Below, piece after piece: positions 10,475-19,528 of a DNA stretch of 64,000 nucleotides (the first letter of the stretch is position 1; each line of letters opens with the position of its first letter). The notes under the pieces are model-generated. The model made no database searches and was not told where the DNA came from. It was given only the letters and a program-made list of their open reading frames with translations. The translations under genes and the position numbers were made by a program. The stretch comes from Kitasatospora paranensis (GTDB lineage Bacteria; Actinomycetota; Actinomycetes; Streptomycetales; Streptomycetaceae). Location of the stretch: NCBI RefSeq assembly GCF_039544005.1, contig NZ_BAABKV010000001.1, forward strand, positions 1 to 64,000, given 5' to 3'.

Positions 10475-11179
10475 CTACTGCTCCTCGGGGATCCAGCCGC
10501 GGACCTCCAGGTAGGCGATGTCGGCATCGGCGACGGCCCGGCCGGTCTCCACCAGCCACTCCCTCATCGCCTCGGTGACGTCACCGTGGTGGTCCGCGAC
10601 CCGCTGGGACCACTCGCCAGCGTCGAACCCGCCGGTGCTGGCGGAGCCGTAGGTGCGCTCCTCGGTGCCGTCCGCGCGCGGGACGAAGCCGCGGCGGATG
10701 CCGCCGGAGTCCTTCTCCGACCCCGCCGAGTACACGTACTGGTCGGCCTTCATCCGGACGGTGAACGCCAACCGGCCGCCGGCTTGGCCTGTCTCATGAA
10801 CGACCGGCGCGAGGTGGGACGCGCCGGACTTGATGGCCTGCCTGCCGGCCCGGCCGGCCATGCTGCCGCCCGCCTCGCCGACCGTGTCCTTGCCCCGCAC
10901 CCGGGCCCTCTGACCGGTCTTGGTGGTGCGCCGCTTGGTGTTCGCCTCTGCCACGGCGGACAGGGCCTCCTCGTCCCGCTCGCCGCCCCGCACCGCACGC
11001 ACCAGCTGGCGCAGCGCGCCGACCATGCTCGCGCCCTTGCCCTTGGTGAAGAACTGAGACACCAGGCTCGCGTCGCGGCCTAGCATCCTGGCGACCTTCC
11101 GCTTGGTGTAGCCCCGGTCGAGCAGCTCCTGGGTCAGGCGCGCGGCCTCGTTCGGGTTCTGCGGATCGGCGGGGCTCAC
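10475..11179 (-). CDS. Tpg-like candidate terminal protein
   Basis: A 234-residue protein. Residues about 12-50 form a helix-turn-helix (YTKRKVARMLGRDASLVSQF). A basic stretch follows (NTKRRTTKTGQRARVRGK), and the C-terminus ends ADADIAYLEVRGW. This layout (N-terminal HTH, basic middle, short acidic C-terminal strand) and its place directly after a Tap-like gene match the tap-tpg pair that primes telomere end-patching in Streptomyces linear replicons. The length lies between classic Tpg (about 185) and the SCP1 type (about 259). The GTG start overlaps the upstream stop as GTGA. Overall similarity to classic Tpg is weak by eye, so this is an inference. Confidence 0.5.
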   Translation of the reverse strand: MSPADPQNPNEAARLTQELLDRGYTKRKVARMLGRDASLVSQFFTKGKGASMVGALRQLVRAVRGGERDEEALSAVAEANTKRRTTKTGQRARVRGKDTVGEAGGSMAGRAGRQAIKSGASHLAPVVHETGQAGGRLAFTVRMKADQYVYSAGSEKDSGGIRRGFVPRADGTEERTYGSASTGGFDAGEWSQRVADHHGDVTEAMREWLVETGRAVADADIAYLEVRGWIPEEQ

Positions 11180-13719
11180 AGGTCAGTCCCCTTCTCGGTG
11201 GCGACGAGTTCGGCGCGGCCCAGGCCGCGCAGCTTCAGGTACTCCTCCTGGCTGGCCGGGTGCTCGACCGGCCCGGTCAGGTGGCCCTTGAGGAGGTAGT
11301 CGCCCGGCTCCCCGCGGTACGGCCAGGGCTGGCGCTCCGTCAGCGCGATGCCGTCCGTACCGAAGTACACGACCGTGCCGGGCTTCGCGTGGAGGGCGCC
11401 GGCGTGGCCGATGACCTCCTTGCCGTGGCGGTACTTCATGTCCAGCAGCGCCGCCCGCGCTCCCGACCACACGTACGCCGCCCACTCCGGGTGGGCGTAG
11501 GGGTCGCGGGAGAACCCGGCCTGCCGCTGCCAGGTGACCACGTCGCCCGCCTGGCCGAGGATCTCGACCCCGGCCGGGAGCGCCTCGCCGACCGGGGTGG
11601 TGCCGGAGACCAGGCGCGGGCGCTGGGCGAAGCCGCCCAGGCCGAACAGCAGCACCGAGCGGACCGCACGGGAGGCGAGGTAGGCGGCCTGCCGCTGGCG
11701 CTCGTCTGCGTGCAGCTTGGAGAGGTTGGTCAGGTCCGCCCACGCGGCCTTCAGGCGCTTGCCCCACTCGTCGAGCGGCTTGCCGTCCTCGAAGAGCAGG
11801 CCGCCGAGAATCTCGACCTTCCACGGCCCCAGGTGGTTCGACAGGGCGAGGTGGACCTCCGCGCCACCCGCCCAGGTGGTGAACGTGGCGCCGGGCTCGG
11901 ACGGGTAGACCCAGGCGCGGTCCCCGGTGACCGGGGCCGGGAGCAGGCCGACGTGGTTCCACCCGGCCGGGACCGTGACGCGCACGTTCCAGTGCGAGCA
12001 GGACATCAGCGCCTTGACCTGCTCGGCCTCCGTCATCGCCGCGAACGCAGCCGCCGTAATCCGGCGCGGGACACCGACCGGGGACTTCCACAGGTGCTTT
12101 GCATAGGCGAACGTGCGGTCGTACTCGACGAGGGCGGGCAGCTGCTCCGGCACCCGGGGCGGCAGGATCAGCTCGGTCCGGCCCTGCCCTCCCGTCGCGT
12201 GCAGCAGACCCCGCAACTCCTCGGACAGCACCGGGTAGCCCCCGGCCCACTTGCCCGTGGTCGGGATGGTGCGCGACCACAGGTCCCGGCCGGTCTGCGA
12301 CGGCGAACCCATCAGCACCGCGTCGTCCCAGTGCCGGCGCAGCGCCTGCCACAGCAGCGTGAACGCCTGGCGGCAGGTGACGACGTCGGCGCCGTCCGGG
12401 TCGAACCACTCCCCCATGGACCGGATCTCCGTGACCGGCCCGTCCGGGGAGGCGGCGGGGGCGTAGCGGCCGACCGGCTGGCGCTGGTGGACGAAGTGCC
12501 CGGCCAGCTTGTCCCGGCCCGAGCCGACCGCGGTCGTCCAGCGCTCGGACGGGGTGTTCAGCCACGCGGCGACCGCGTCCTTGAGCGTGGAGTAGCGCTC
12601 GGCGCCGTCGTGCCACGGGGCACCGGCGGTGATGTAGATGCGCTCCGTGCCCGGCGCGGTCGCCAGGACCGCGTCGAGGATCTCCCCGGGAGTGCGGGTG
12701 CCGAGGTCGAGGCGCACCACGCGGTCGCGCACCGCCAGCTCGCCGGTCGCCGCGTCCAGGAACACCGTCGAGCGGGCCTGCTGTGTGAAGTTCGGGCGTT
12801 TGGACACCAGGCCGGTCGTCACCGCCTCGAACCGGGCACCGGCCGGGCCCTCGGGAAGGGCGGGCAGCTCACGCGGGCCGACAGCGACCGGAGCAACCGG
12901 AGCCGCCGGGACAGCGGGCGCAGCCGGGGCGGGCTGCTCGACGACGGCCTGGTGCTCGGCCTCGGTCGGCGCCTCGACGGGCGGGGCGGCCGGGGTCGGC
13001 TGCTCGAGTACGGCAGCCGGGCGGGTCAGCGCCGGGGCAACCGCGGCGACGGGCTCGACGACCGGCTCGGCCACGGGCGCCGGGGCGGGCACAGCGGCGG
13101 CGGCCCGGTCGTCGGCCTTGGCGGCGCGGACGGCGGCCGGGGTCGGGTCCAGCAGCGGGGCGATCCGCACGACGTCGCCGAGCGACAGGCCCGAGGCCTT
13201 CGCGATGGCCGGCGCCTGCGCGCCCTCGTACCCCGCGAGCCCGGCCACCCTGCGCGCACGCTGGGCGGTGAGCTTGTCCAGCTCCTTCTGCGCGGCCGCG
13301 ACCAGCTTCTCGGCGGCCGTGATCTCGGTGCGCAGCTCGCGCAGGCCGGCGAGCTCGGCGGTGTACGTCTTCCGGTCCATCAGCGACTCACTCCCCTGGG
13401 TGTCGGGCTGGTGGGCAGTGTCGTGGGGGCGGGCCTGACGGGCCAGGGTGAGCCAGCCGTCGGGGCCCTGGGTGCCGTGAATGTCAGCCAGACCGGCGAG
13501 GAGGAACGCATAGGCACCGCGCTTCGGGGCGCGCGGCTGCGCGGTGCCGTTCTCCCACTTGGCGAACGTCTCGCGCCGTGTCTGCAGCGCCTCGGCCACC
13601 TCGACCTGGGTGAGGCCGGCGGCCTTGCGCAGCCGCTCCCGCTCGGCCGGTTCCGGCAGGTCACCACCGTCCCGGGCCCTGGCCAGCAGCGCGTCCACCG
13701 CCGCGAAGATCTCAGACAT
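11176..13719 (-). CDS. Tap-like telomere-associated protein candidate
   Basis: An 847-residue protein. The N-terminus (residues about 20-75; AERERLRKAAGLTQVEVAEA, then ETFAKWENG and PKRGAYAFLLAGL) is the XRE-type domain I know from Streptomyces Tap proteins. A long helical and Ala/Pro-rich linker follows to about residue 300. The C-terminal 550 residues (from about TGLVSKRPNFTQQ) are globular and do not resemble the classic Tap C-terminus that I recall. The start is the ATG at 13719 with AGGAGG just upstream; an in-frame GTG at 13722 lies too close to it. It is coupled to the Tpg-like gene. The replacement of the C-terminal region may reflect a different telomere sequence. Confidence 0.55.
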   Translation of the reverse strand: MSEIFAAVDALLARARDGGDLPEPAERERLRKAAGLTQVEVAEALQTRRETFAKWENGTAQPRAPKRGAYAFLLAGLADIHGTQGPDGWLTLARQARPHDTAHQPDTQGSESLMDRKTYTAELAGLRELRTEITAAEKLVAAAQKELDKLTAQRARRVAGLAGYEGAQAPAIAKASGLSLGDVVRIAPLLDPTPAAVRAAKADDRAAAAVPAPAPVAEPVVEPVAAVAPALTRPAAVLEQPTPAAPPVEAPTEAEHQAVVEQPAPAAPAVPAAPVAPVAVGPRELPALPEGPAGARFEAVTTGLVSKRPNFTQQARSTVFLDAATGELAVRDRVVRLDLGTRTPGEILDAVLATAPGTERIYITAGAPWHDGAERYSTLKDAVAAWLNTPSERWTTAVGSGRDKLAGHFVHQRQPVGRYAPAASPDGPVTEIRSMGEWFDPDGADVVTCRQAFTLLWQALRRHWDDAVLMGSPSQTGRDLWSRTIPTTGKWAGGYPVLSEELRGLLHATGGQGRTELILPPRVPEQLPALVEYDRTFAYAKHLWKSPVGVPRRITAAAFAAMTEAEQVKALMSCSHWNVRVTVPAGWNHVGLLPAPVTGDRAWVYPSEPGATFTTWAGGAEVHLALSNHLGPWKVEILGGLLFEDGKPLDEWGKRLKAAWADLTNLSKLHADERQRQAAYLASRAVRSVLLFGLGGFAQRPRLVSGTTPVGEALPAGVEILGQAGDVVTWQRQAGFSRDPYAHPEWAAYVWSGARAALLDMKYRHGKEVIGHAGALHAKPGTVVYFGTDGIALTERQPWPYRGEPGDYLLKGHLTGPVEHPASQEEYLKLRGLGRAELVATEKGTDL

Positions 13720-13724
13720 CACAT

Positions 13725-13742
13725 ACCTCCTATCCCAATAGG
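13725..13742 (-). promoter_or_regulatory. Inverted repeat overlapping the ribosome-binding site of the Tap-like gene
   Basis: On the minus strand CCTAT-TGGG-ATAGG (5-4-5) runs directly into AGGAGGT, the ribosome-binding site. TACCT on the far side also mirrors AGGTA. Its position suggests an operator, perhaps for autoregulation by the HTH of the Tap-like protein, or an RNA hairpin hiding the ribosome-binding site. Confidence 0.4.
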
Positions 13743-13897
13743 TAGCACAGAGCGCCGCGCTGTTGGCAACATTTCTACTCTCAAAAACATCTCATCAATG
13801 ACAGCACGCGGTGCTCATGGCCTCTGGTCAGCCCTGATTGTCGGTGCCAGGTGGGAGCGTGGTCGATTACCAACAAAGGCGGGAGGAGGTGGAGGAG

Positions 13898-14062
13898 ATG
13901 ACGGGAAGACAGCAGAAGGCCGCGGTCGTGCTCGGCGCGGCGCTGGTCGGCGGCTACGTGCTCAGCAACGTGGCCAAGAGCCAGGCGCGTGTGCTCGGCC
14001 TGAGCGCGGCCCAGCTCGCTGTGCTGAGCGCGGGCGTCGCGTTCGCCCTGCGCAAGGCCTGA
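13898..14062 (+). CDS. Small hydrophobic protein
   Basis: A 54-residue protein starting MTGRQQKAAVVLGAALVGG. It has two hydrophobic stretches (about 8-24 and 36-50) separated by a polar loop, and looks like a small two-helix membrane protein. GGAGGAGGTGGAGGAG lies immediately before the ATG, a very strong ribosome-binding site that decides this start. It runs divergently from the Tap-like gene and ends at a strong hairpin. No family known. Confidence 0.6.
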   Translation: MTGRQQKAAVVLGAALVGGYVLSNVAKSQARVLGLSAAQLAVLSAGVAFALRKA

Positions 14063-14077
14063 CGCAGGCCCAGCACC

Positions 14078-14114
14078 GTTCGGCCCGACCACCCTCCCGG
14101 TGGCCGGGCCGAAC
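14078..14114. terminator. Strong hairpin between convergent genes
   Basis: GTTCGGCCCG and CGGGCCGAAC form a perfect 10-base stem that continues with CCACC/GGTGG around a short loop. It sits between the ends of two convergent small genes (14062 and 14126), as expected for a bidirectional terminator in a high-GC host. No T-tract. Confidence 0.75.
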
Positions 14115-14125
14115 TGCTTCGGGCC

Positions 14126-14371
14126 CTACTCGGCGCCGGCCTCGGGGCGGGGCGCCGAGCACGCGCCGCAGCAGCCCGGGGCGGGGAGGGAAGCCGGGGC
14201 CTTGGGAGCACGCAGCTTGCGGACGGCGGCCACGGCGTTCGCGGCGGCCGGGACGGTGGAGAGGACGGAGCTGAGGTTGCGGACGGCGTAGGCGAGCTGA
14301 TCGGCCTGCGGGCCGACCGGGTCGGCGAAGACCTCGGCGAGAAACTGCAGAGCGGACTGAATGGGCGTCAT
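14126..14371 (-). CDS. Small hypothetical protein with Cys-rich tail
   Basis: An 81-residue protein starting MTPIQSALQFLAEVFADPVG, with a GGGGGC ribosome-binding site. The first 55 residues are amphipathic helix. The tail carries CCGAC, a possible metal or redox site. It converges on the preceding small gene and shares its hairpin terminator. Family unknown. Confidence 0.55.
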   Translation of the reverse strand: MTPIQSALQFLAEVFADPVGPQADQLAYAVRNLSSVLSTVPAAANAVAAVRKLRAPKAPASLPAPGCCGACSAPRPEAGAE

Positions 14372-14576
14372 GGCGCCCCCTTCGAGAGAGGTGTGTTCCT
14401 TCACCCTTCGAGGCGCGCAGAGTCCAACAGACAGGACCCGCGCGTAGAAACGTCTATGGCCTGGGGCGCAGCACCACGATCCGGCACGGATTTTCGGAAC
14501 CGATAATGCGCCCGGAAGCACCTCGGCCCCGGCGCCACCGTGACGGTGGTGCCGGGGCCGGGGCGGGCACGTCCTG

Positions 14577-15315
14577 CTACGCGCCCGCCATCGCCTCGAG
14601 GACGGCGCGCTGCTGCTCGGGGATCACCAGGCTCGCCTCCCGGACGGTGCGCAGCGTCCGCCCGCTGACGCAGAACCGGCACAGCCCAGCGATCGGCATC
14701 CCCGCACCGAGGAACATGCCGATGGACTGCGTGCTGTCGTAGACGGGCCGCAGGCAGCCGGGGCAGACCAGGGCGTTCGGGATCCCACTGCTCGGGCGGC
14801 AGGGTGGTGTCCAGGCTCTCGATGATCCCGTCCATCGCGGTGCCGGCGTCGGCCCACAGCGTCAGCGGCCGGTCGGCGCGGCGCAGGATGTCGGCGGGGC
14901 CTTCGGGATCGGGGCCGGGCCTGGCGCTGACGAGTGTGCCGAAACCGGGCTGCTGGGGGTCGGGGAAGAACGCCAGCCAACGGTCGGTGCCTCCTCCCAG
15001 GGCGTGCTGGGTGCCGGTGCGGAACGCCGCGGCGAGGTCGCGCAGGCCCTGGCCGCCGTCGTCGTTGCGCAGGCGCAGCTGCCGCGCCATGGCGGGGTAG
15101 CCCACCTCTGCCGGGGACACGGTGACCAGCAGTCCGTTCCCGGCGGCACGGACATCGAGGTGTATCAGCCACAGGTCGGCGCGCACGGCGCTGCCGAACC
15201 ACTCAGCCTGCGGCTGCATCTCCCCCTGCAGTCGACTCTCCCTGCTCGCCTTAGCCTTGTCGTCCTTGTCGTCCTTGTCGTCCTTGCGGCCCTTGCGGGG
15301 CTTGGCCCCTGCCAT
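14577..15315 (-). CDS. Hypothetical protein with C-terminal four-Cys motif (frame break)
   Basis: About 245 residues after repair. The N-terminus is a basic/acidic tail with DDK repeated three times, encoded by a short tandem repeat at about 15256-15285. The middle (DLWLIHLDVRAAGNGLLVTV and on) is an alpha/beta domain I do not recognise. After the break near 14780 another frame continues ALVCPGCLRPVYDS and then LCRFCVSGRTL, a likely zinc site made of two CxxC pairs, and ends at a TAG at 14577. This break needs one base removed or two added, unlike most others here. AAGGAC precedes the ATG at 15315. Confidence 0.6.
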
Positions 15316-15582
15316 GGCCGTCCTTGGGATCCCTCATGGTCGCGGACCGCTCTGCCGGGCCGCGCCATGTCCGCCTGGACAACGCCCCGGGCCGCGCTCG
15401 GACACGCCGGAAAACGACCTGTCCCTCCAGCCGCAGCGGCCGGTCGCATGTCGGCCGAGGCCCGGCGATGGCGGCTTCATCAGTTGGAGCACCGTGGTGG
15501 GCGGACGGAGGACTTACCGGTCGACACCTGGCGTACGGGATGCAGGGGCTGCCGGACGGCGAGCCCGACAGCCGGCGAACCG

Positions 15583-17532
15583 TCAGCCGAGCCACCCCGG
15601 GGGAATGAGGGCGTTTCGGTTCCCGTCCTCGTCGGGGCGCCAGTTGGCGATGACCGCGTCCTGGAACCAGCTGTCGGGCAGGTTGGCGTGATCGCTGACG
15701 ATGATCTGGAGGCTGCCCTCGTTGAGTTGTGCCACCTCGTTGAGGAGGGTGAAGTAGGCGGTGACGGTGGCCCAGTCGGCGTCCTGGATCTTCGAGGCGT
15801 CGCGCGGCCTCTCGGGGAAGAACGCCTGAGTGGGCTGGTCGAGCATGAGGAAACCGGGCACCGGCCGGTCGTTGCGCCGCAGATAGGTGTGCAGGGCGAG
15901 ATGGGCCACAAGGTGGTAGCCGATCCAGTTCTTGGCACTGCCGATCCGGGTGAGGGGCAGTCGGCCGGCCGGGCGCCTGACGACGACGTTGAGCAGGTTG
16001 AGACTGATGCTCACCTCTGTCGCGTCTGCGGCCTGTCCGAGGTCGAGGCGTTTCGCCCACGCCGTCATGTCGGTGGCGATAGCGGCCAGGCAGCGTTCGG
16101 TCTCGGCGGCCACGTCGTCCTCATCCGCGAGGACTTGGAGCGCGGCGGTCTGTTCCTCGGCCAAAGCCAGGTTGTGGCGCAGCCTGCTGATGTCGCTGTC
16201 CGAACCAGTACGGGTGAGGGCTTCGGCGATCCGTCCCTGGATGTGCGCGATGCGGAGGTTCTGTTCCTGCAGGTTGCGCATCCGTTCGTCGCTGGCCATC
16301 AGTTCTCGCAGTTGCACTCCGTTGAGCCGCAGGCGTTCGGCGACGCCGTCGCGTTCGGCCCGCAAAGTGCGCCGGTGCTCTTCACGAACGGGCTGCAGAG
16401 TCTGTGCGTGGGCAAGTTCCTCGGCCAGTTGGCCGGTGAGTTCGGCGATGTCCTGGGCCGACGGGTCGGGTTGCGGAAGAGGCTGGGTACACATCGGGCA
16501 GATGCTCGTGTCGTGCTGGTGCTCGGGGCCGAGCAGGGCGAGCGTCTTGAGGCGGTCAAGCTGGAGGTGGAGTTCCCCGGTGAAGGCGCGCCCCTGCTGC
16601 TGCCATCGGTCGACTGCCGCCAGGGCCTCGTCGTACTCCTGGAGCTGATCGCGCAGCGTGCGGCGTTCGTCGTTCAGTCCCTGACGCCGGTCGGACAGGT
16701 TGAGCGGTGCTGCGGTTCGCGGCGAGGCGGCCAGTGCCTGCTGCAGAAGATCGACGACCTGGGTGGTGTTCGGTGCGGCGGGAACGTCGGTGAGCAGTCC
16801 CTCATTCTGCGCGAGGCGCACCAAGGCGAGCCCGTTGGCGTCGGTTGCGGCTTGGTGGCGCAGGGCGTCGTCGTACTTGCGTTGCGCCGCACGCTGGGCA
16901 CGGGCCGCTTCCGTGAGGTGGTGGCGCCGCAGGGCTTGTTCGGGGCCCGCGGCCCCGAGGAAGTAAGGCAGCGTGTCTTTGAGCGTCTGCGTCATTCCAG
17001 TTTCGGTCTGCCGGTGGAACAGCGCTTTCTTATCGGCGATCTCGTTCTGGTTCTGGAAGCAGAGCAGGGCCGCGTGGGCGATCGAGACGTCGAAGGCATT
17101 ACGCCCGGCGCCGGCAGGTGGCTGGAAACGGAAGTCCTCGATCCCGAGCCGGGCGCTGACCTCACTGCGCAGAGCCGCCACATTGGAGTTGGGGACGAGT
17201 TCGCCGATCGCGGGGACATCGAGTCGGCTGTCGCCGGTCTGCACCATGGCGTGGAGTGTGGAGGCGCCGGCGGGACGGGGCCGGGCCAGGACCATGCGGC
17301 TCCCGTCGCCGAAGACGACGAGGAGTGCGTACCAGCCGACAGTCTGGTCGATCGGCTCGTCGGGCAGGTTCGGTGTCCTTCGTCCGAGGCAGTAGTCGAC
17401 GATGTCGAGCACCTCGGACTTCCCGGTCTCGGACTCACCCGTGATGATGTTCAGCGCCCCGGGACGGAAACGCAGGACTCTCGGGGCTGTCCCGCCGTCT
17501 CGGTGGTACATGGCCAGGGCGAGCAGCTGCAT
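15583..17532 (-). CDS. DUF3732-type SMC/Rad50-like ATPase of an ABC-3C system
   Basis: A 649-residue ABC ATPase of the DUF3732 type. Walker A is GESETGKS (residues 32-39). A long helical middle carries a Rad50-style zinc hook, CPMC at residues 345-348. Walker B-like LMLDQPTQAFFPE lies near the C-terminus, followed by SDHANLP. DUF3732 proteins are known as the ATPase of three-component ABC conflict systems (ABC-3C), proposed to sense invading nucleoprotein. The gene is last in a minus-strand operon, after the middle and third components. The start is the ATG at 17532; a weak GGAG lies 13 bases upstream. Confidence 0.85.
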   Translation of the reverse strand: MQLLALAMYHRDGGTAPRVLRFRPGALNIITGESETGKSEVLDIVDYCLGRRTPNLPDEPIDQTVGWYALLVVFGDGSRMVLARPRPAGASTLHAMVQTGDSRLDVPAIGELVPNSNVAALRSEVSARLGIEDFRFQPPAGAGRNAFDVSIAHAALLCFQNQNEIADKKALFHRQTETGMTQTLKDTLPYFLGAAGPEQALRRHHLTEAARAQRAAQRKYDDALRHQAATDANGLALVRLAQNEGLLTDVPAAPNTTQVVDLLQQALAASPRTAAPLNLSDRRQGLNDERRTLRDQLQEYDEALAAVDRWQQQGRAFTGELHLQLDRLKTLALLGPEHQHDTSICPMCTQPLPQPDPSAQDIAELTGQLAEELAHAQTLQPVREEHRRTLRAERDGVAERLRLNGVQLRELMASDERMRNLQEQNLRIAHIQGRIAEALTRTGSDSDISRLRHNLALAEEQTAALQVLADEDDVAAETERCLAAIATDMTAWAKRLDLGQAADATEVSISLNLLNVVVRRPAGRLPLTRIGSAKNWIGYHLVAHLALHTYLRRNDRPVPGFLMLDQPTQAFFPERPRDASKIQDADWATVTAYFTLLNEVAQLNEGSLQIIVSDHANLPDSWFQDAVIANWRPDEDGNRNALIPPGWLG

Positions 17533-17563
17533 GGCGGTTCCAGAACTCCTTGTACGGGGCGGG

Positions 17564-18049
17564 TCAGGGACGGACGCCGAGAACGGTGAAGGCGCGAGCC
17601 GGGTCTGTCGTGGCAAGCCAGCGGCCGACTAGTACGGCGGCGCGTGCGCATTCGGCGACCTCCTCGCCGGGGGCTTGCGAGGAAGGTTTCGGAGCGCGGG
17701 GGCATGTCAGGCCTTGCGGACTGGTGCCTATGGCCTGATGGCGCAGGGCGGTGCGCAGGCTGGCGCGGGTGTAGTCGGTCAGTGCGGCAGCTCGTTCGGC
17801 GAAGGCCGCCTGGTGGCGCGGGTTGGCGTGGGCCCAGGCCATGAGGGTCACAGTGGACTTACCCGGCAGTGAGCGTCGGGTGTCCTCTGGAAGGACGAGC
17901 GGGAGGACGAGGAAGGCGCTGGGCCACGGCAGAGGGCCTTCCACCTTCTTGACCGCGGCGTGGACGCTGCTGGCCAGGAGATAGGCGCCGAAGGCGGGGT
18001 TGAAGAGGGCTTCTGCCTCGGGAACGCGGTGATGAGGGGTCGTGGTCAC
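17564..18049 (-). CDS. ABC-3C middle component
   Basis: A 161-residue protein with the layout of the three-component ABC system middle component: EAEALFNPAFGAYLLASSV, then FLVLPLVLPEDTRRSLPG, then a helical second half. It lies between the third component and the ATPase. The GTG start overlaps the upstream stop as GTGA, so the two proteins are probably made together. It probably bridges ATPase and effector, a role taken from the family. Confidence 0.8.
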   Translation of the reverse strand: MTTTPHHRVPEAEALFNPAFGAYLLASSVHAAVKKVEGPLPWPSAFLVLPLVLPEDTRRSLPGKSTVTLMAWAHANPRHQAAFAERAAALTDYTRASLRTALRHQAIGTSPQGLTCPRAPKPSSQAPGEEVAECARAAVLVGRWLATTDPARAFTVLGVRP

Positions 18050-19305
18050 TGGTCCTGCGTCTCTTCCCGGGGCTTGCACAGGTCCTTGTAGTCCGGGTGC
18101 CAACCGACGGCACGGTCCGGGACCGCGGTGTCCGCTTGGTCGGCCAGGCTGTGCATGGTGCCGCGGCCGATCCACGGCGCGGTGATGCTGCCGGGGCGGG
18201 CGGGTCTGTCGGCGGCCCTGTCCATGGTGTCGTCCAGTACGGCCTGGCCGAGGGACTCGCGTTCGGGTGCGGGCATGTCGCCGTGGAAGCGGCGGGTGCG
18301 ACGGCGGAAGACGTGCTCCCACTCGTCGTGCAGTTCCTGCTCGTACTCACCGAGCCGCTCGGGTGTGATCTTGAAGGTGCGCAGCCATTCGGAGCGCTGG
18401 GCGCGTGCGTAGTGGTACTCGCGCAGGTGCATGGCGATCTCCGGATCGGGCAAGCTGATCCATCGCATCTGGTTCACGACGAGTTGGTCCTCGTAGCCGG
18501 CGATCTCGGCCTGGGTGAGGTTGCGCAGGGTCTCAGTGATCGGCAGGTTCTTTCCGGCGTACCGGTCGAGGACTTCGTCCCTGCGGCACATGAGCTCCTG
18601 GGCGCTGACCGCAGGTCGCTTGCGCTGGGGGTTCTTGCGGTCCAGCAGGCCGACAGCCATGCCGTACCACCACCCTTTGATGTCGTCGAGAGCGGCTTGA
18701 GCGTGGTCGCTCGGTGTGATCCCCAGCTCTTTGGCCAGACTAGGGTTCAGGTCCGACATCACCGGGGCGCCGTCATCGACCGTGATGGCGTCGACCAGTT
18801 GGTGGCGCTGCGACGGAGTCAGTGCCATGAACAGTTCGCGGTCTTTCGCCGTGCCGTCCGCGCCGTTCTCGTCCCCGGCGATCTTCTCCATCCGGGCCAG
18901 TGCGGCACGAGTGTCCCGGTCGGCTCCGGAGCGGAGCATGGAGAGAAAGGTGTCGGCGGGAGCGACCTGGGTCGAGACCAGGCGCAGCAGCGGCATCGCT
19001 GCGCTCGAGGAGGCTGCGATGGCTTCCAGGGCATCGATCCATGAGGCGACCGAGCGCCAGAGATCCTTTCCGGCTTCGCTCAACGGGCCGGCTGCTTCGC
19101 GGTGTTTGGACTGGATCAGTTCCAGCGGGGTGTAGCTGTCAGGGTCCAGGAACTCGATGTCGTCGAGGACTTCCATCCGGACGGCGCAGGACGCGTCTTC
19201 CCAGCTACGGCGCGCGAGTTCCAGCAGAGCCAGTTCGCACTGGTAGAGGTATCCGGTCATCTGGCCTGCGGCCGAATGCGAACCAGCTTGCGCCACGTTG
19301 CCCAC
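18046..19305 (-). CDS. ABC-3C third component with nuclease-like N-terminal domain
   Basis: About 419 residues if the GTG at 19305 is the start; an ATG at 19404 is also possible. The N-terminus reads QMTGYLYQCELALLELARR, then EVLDDIEF and LELIQSKH. This is the usual pattern of a PD-(D/E)xK-like domain (acidic residue, then E-x-x-Q-x-K) at the front of ABC-3C effectors. The C-terminal half (GWWYGMAVGLLDRK, MRWISLPDPEIAMHLREYH) fits the family's C-terminal domain. It is first in the operon of three and probably the effector. Confidence 0.75.
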   Translation of the reverse strand: MGNVAQAGSHSAAGQMTGYLYQCELALLELARRSWEDASCAVRMEVLDDIEFLDPDSYTPLELIQSKHREAAGPLSEAGKDLWRSVASWIDALEAIAASSSAAMPLLRLVSTQVAPADTFLSMLRSGADRDTRAALARMEKIAGDENGADGTAKDRELFMALTPSQRHQLVDAITVDDGAPVMSDLNPSLAKELGITPSDHAQAALDDIKGWWYGMAVGLLDRKNPQRKRPAVSAQELMCRRDEVLDRYAGKNLPITETLRNLTQAEIAGYEDQLVVNQMRWISLPDPEIAMHLREYHYARAQRSEWLRTFKITPERLGEYEQELHDEWEHVFRRRTRRFHGDMPAPERESLGQAVLDDTMDRAADRPARPGSITAPWIGRGTMHSLADQADTAVPDRAVGWHPDYKDLCKPREETQDQ

Positions 19306-19528
19306 TACTGATCGTGCTTGCCCGAGCGGCGCGCTCCTGTGGTTCCGCTGATCACCTGCGACCGACGGTCCGGGCGGTCTGCCGCTCCCCCGTGGCGACA
19401 ACATAGCACTGGTTCGGCAGCCTTCACCCAGCTCTGCCGATGAGCTGTCACATGCTCGACTGCGAGGGCAGCCACTTGTCAGGCGGTGGGCCAGGCCCTA
19501 TCCAAAGACGCGCACAAACATCACACCG

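Noticed and set aside
11260-14274. A 1004-residue plus-strand frame
   Set aside because: It is antisense to the Tap-like gene and low in sensible motifs.
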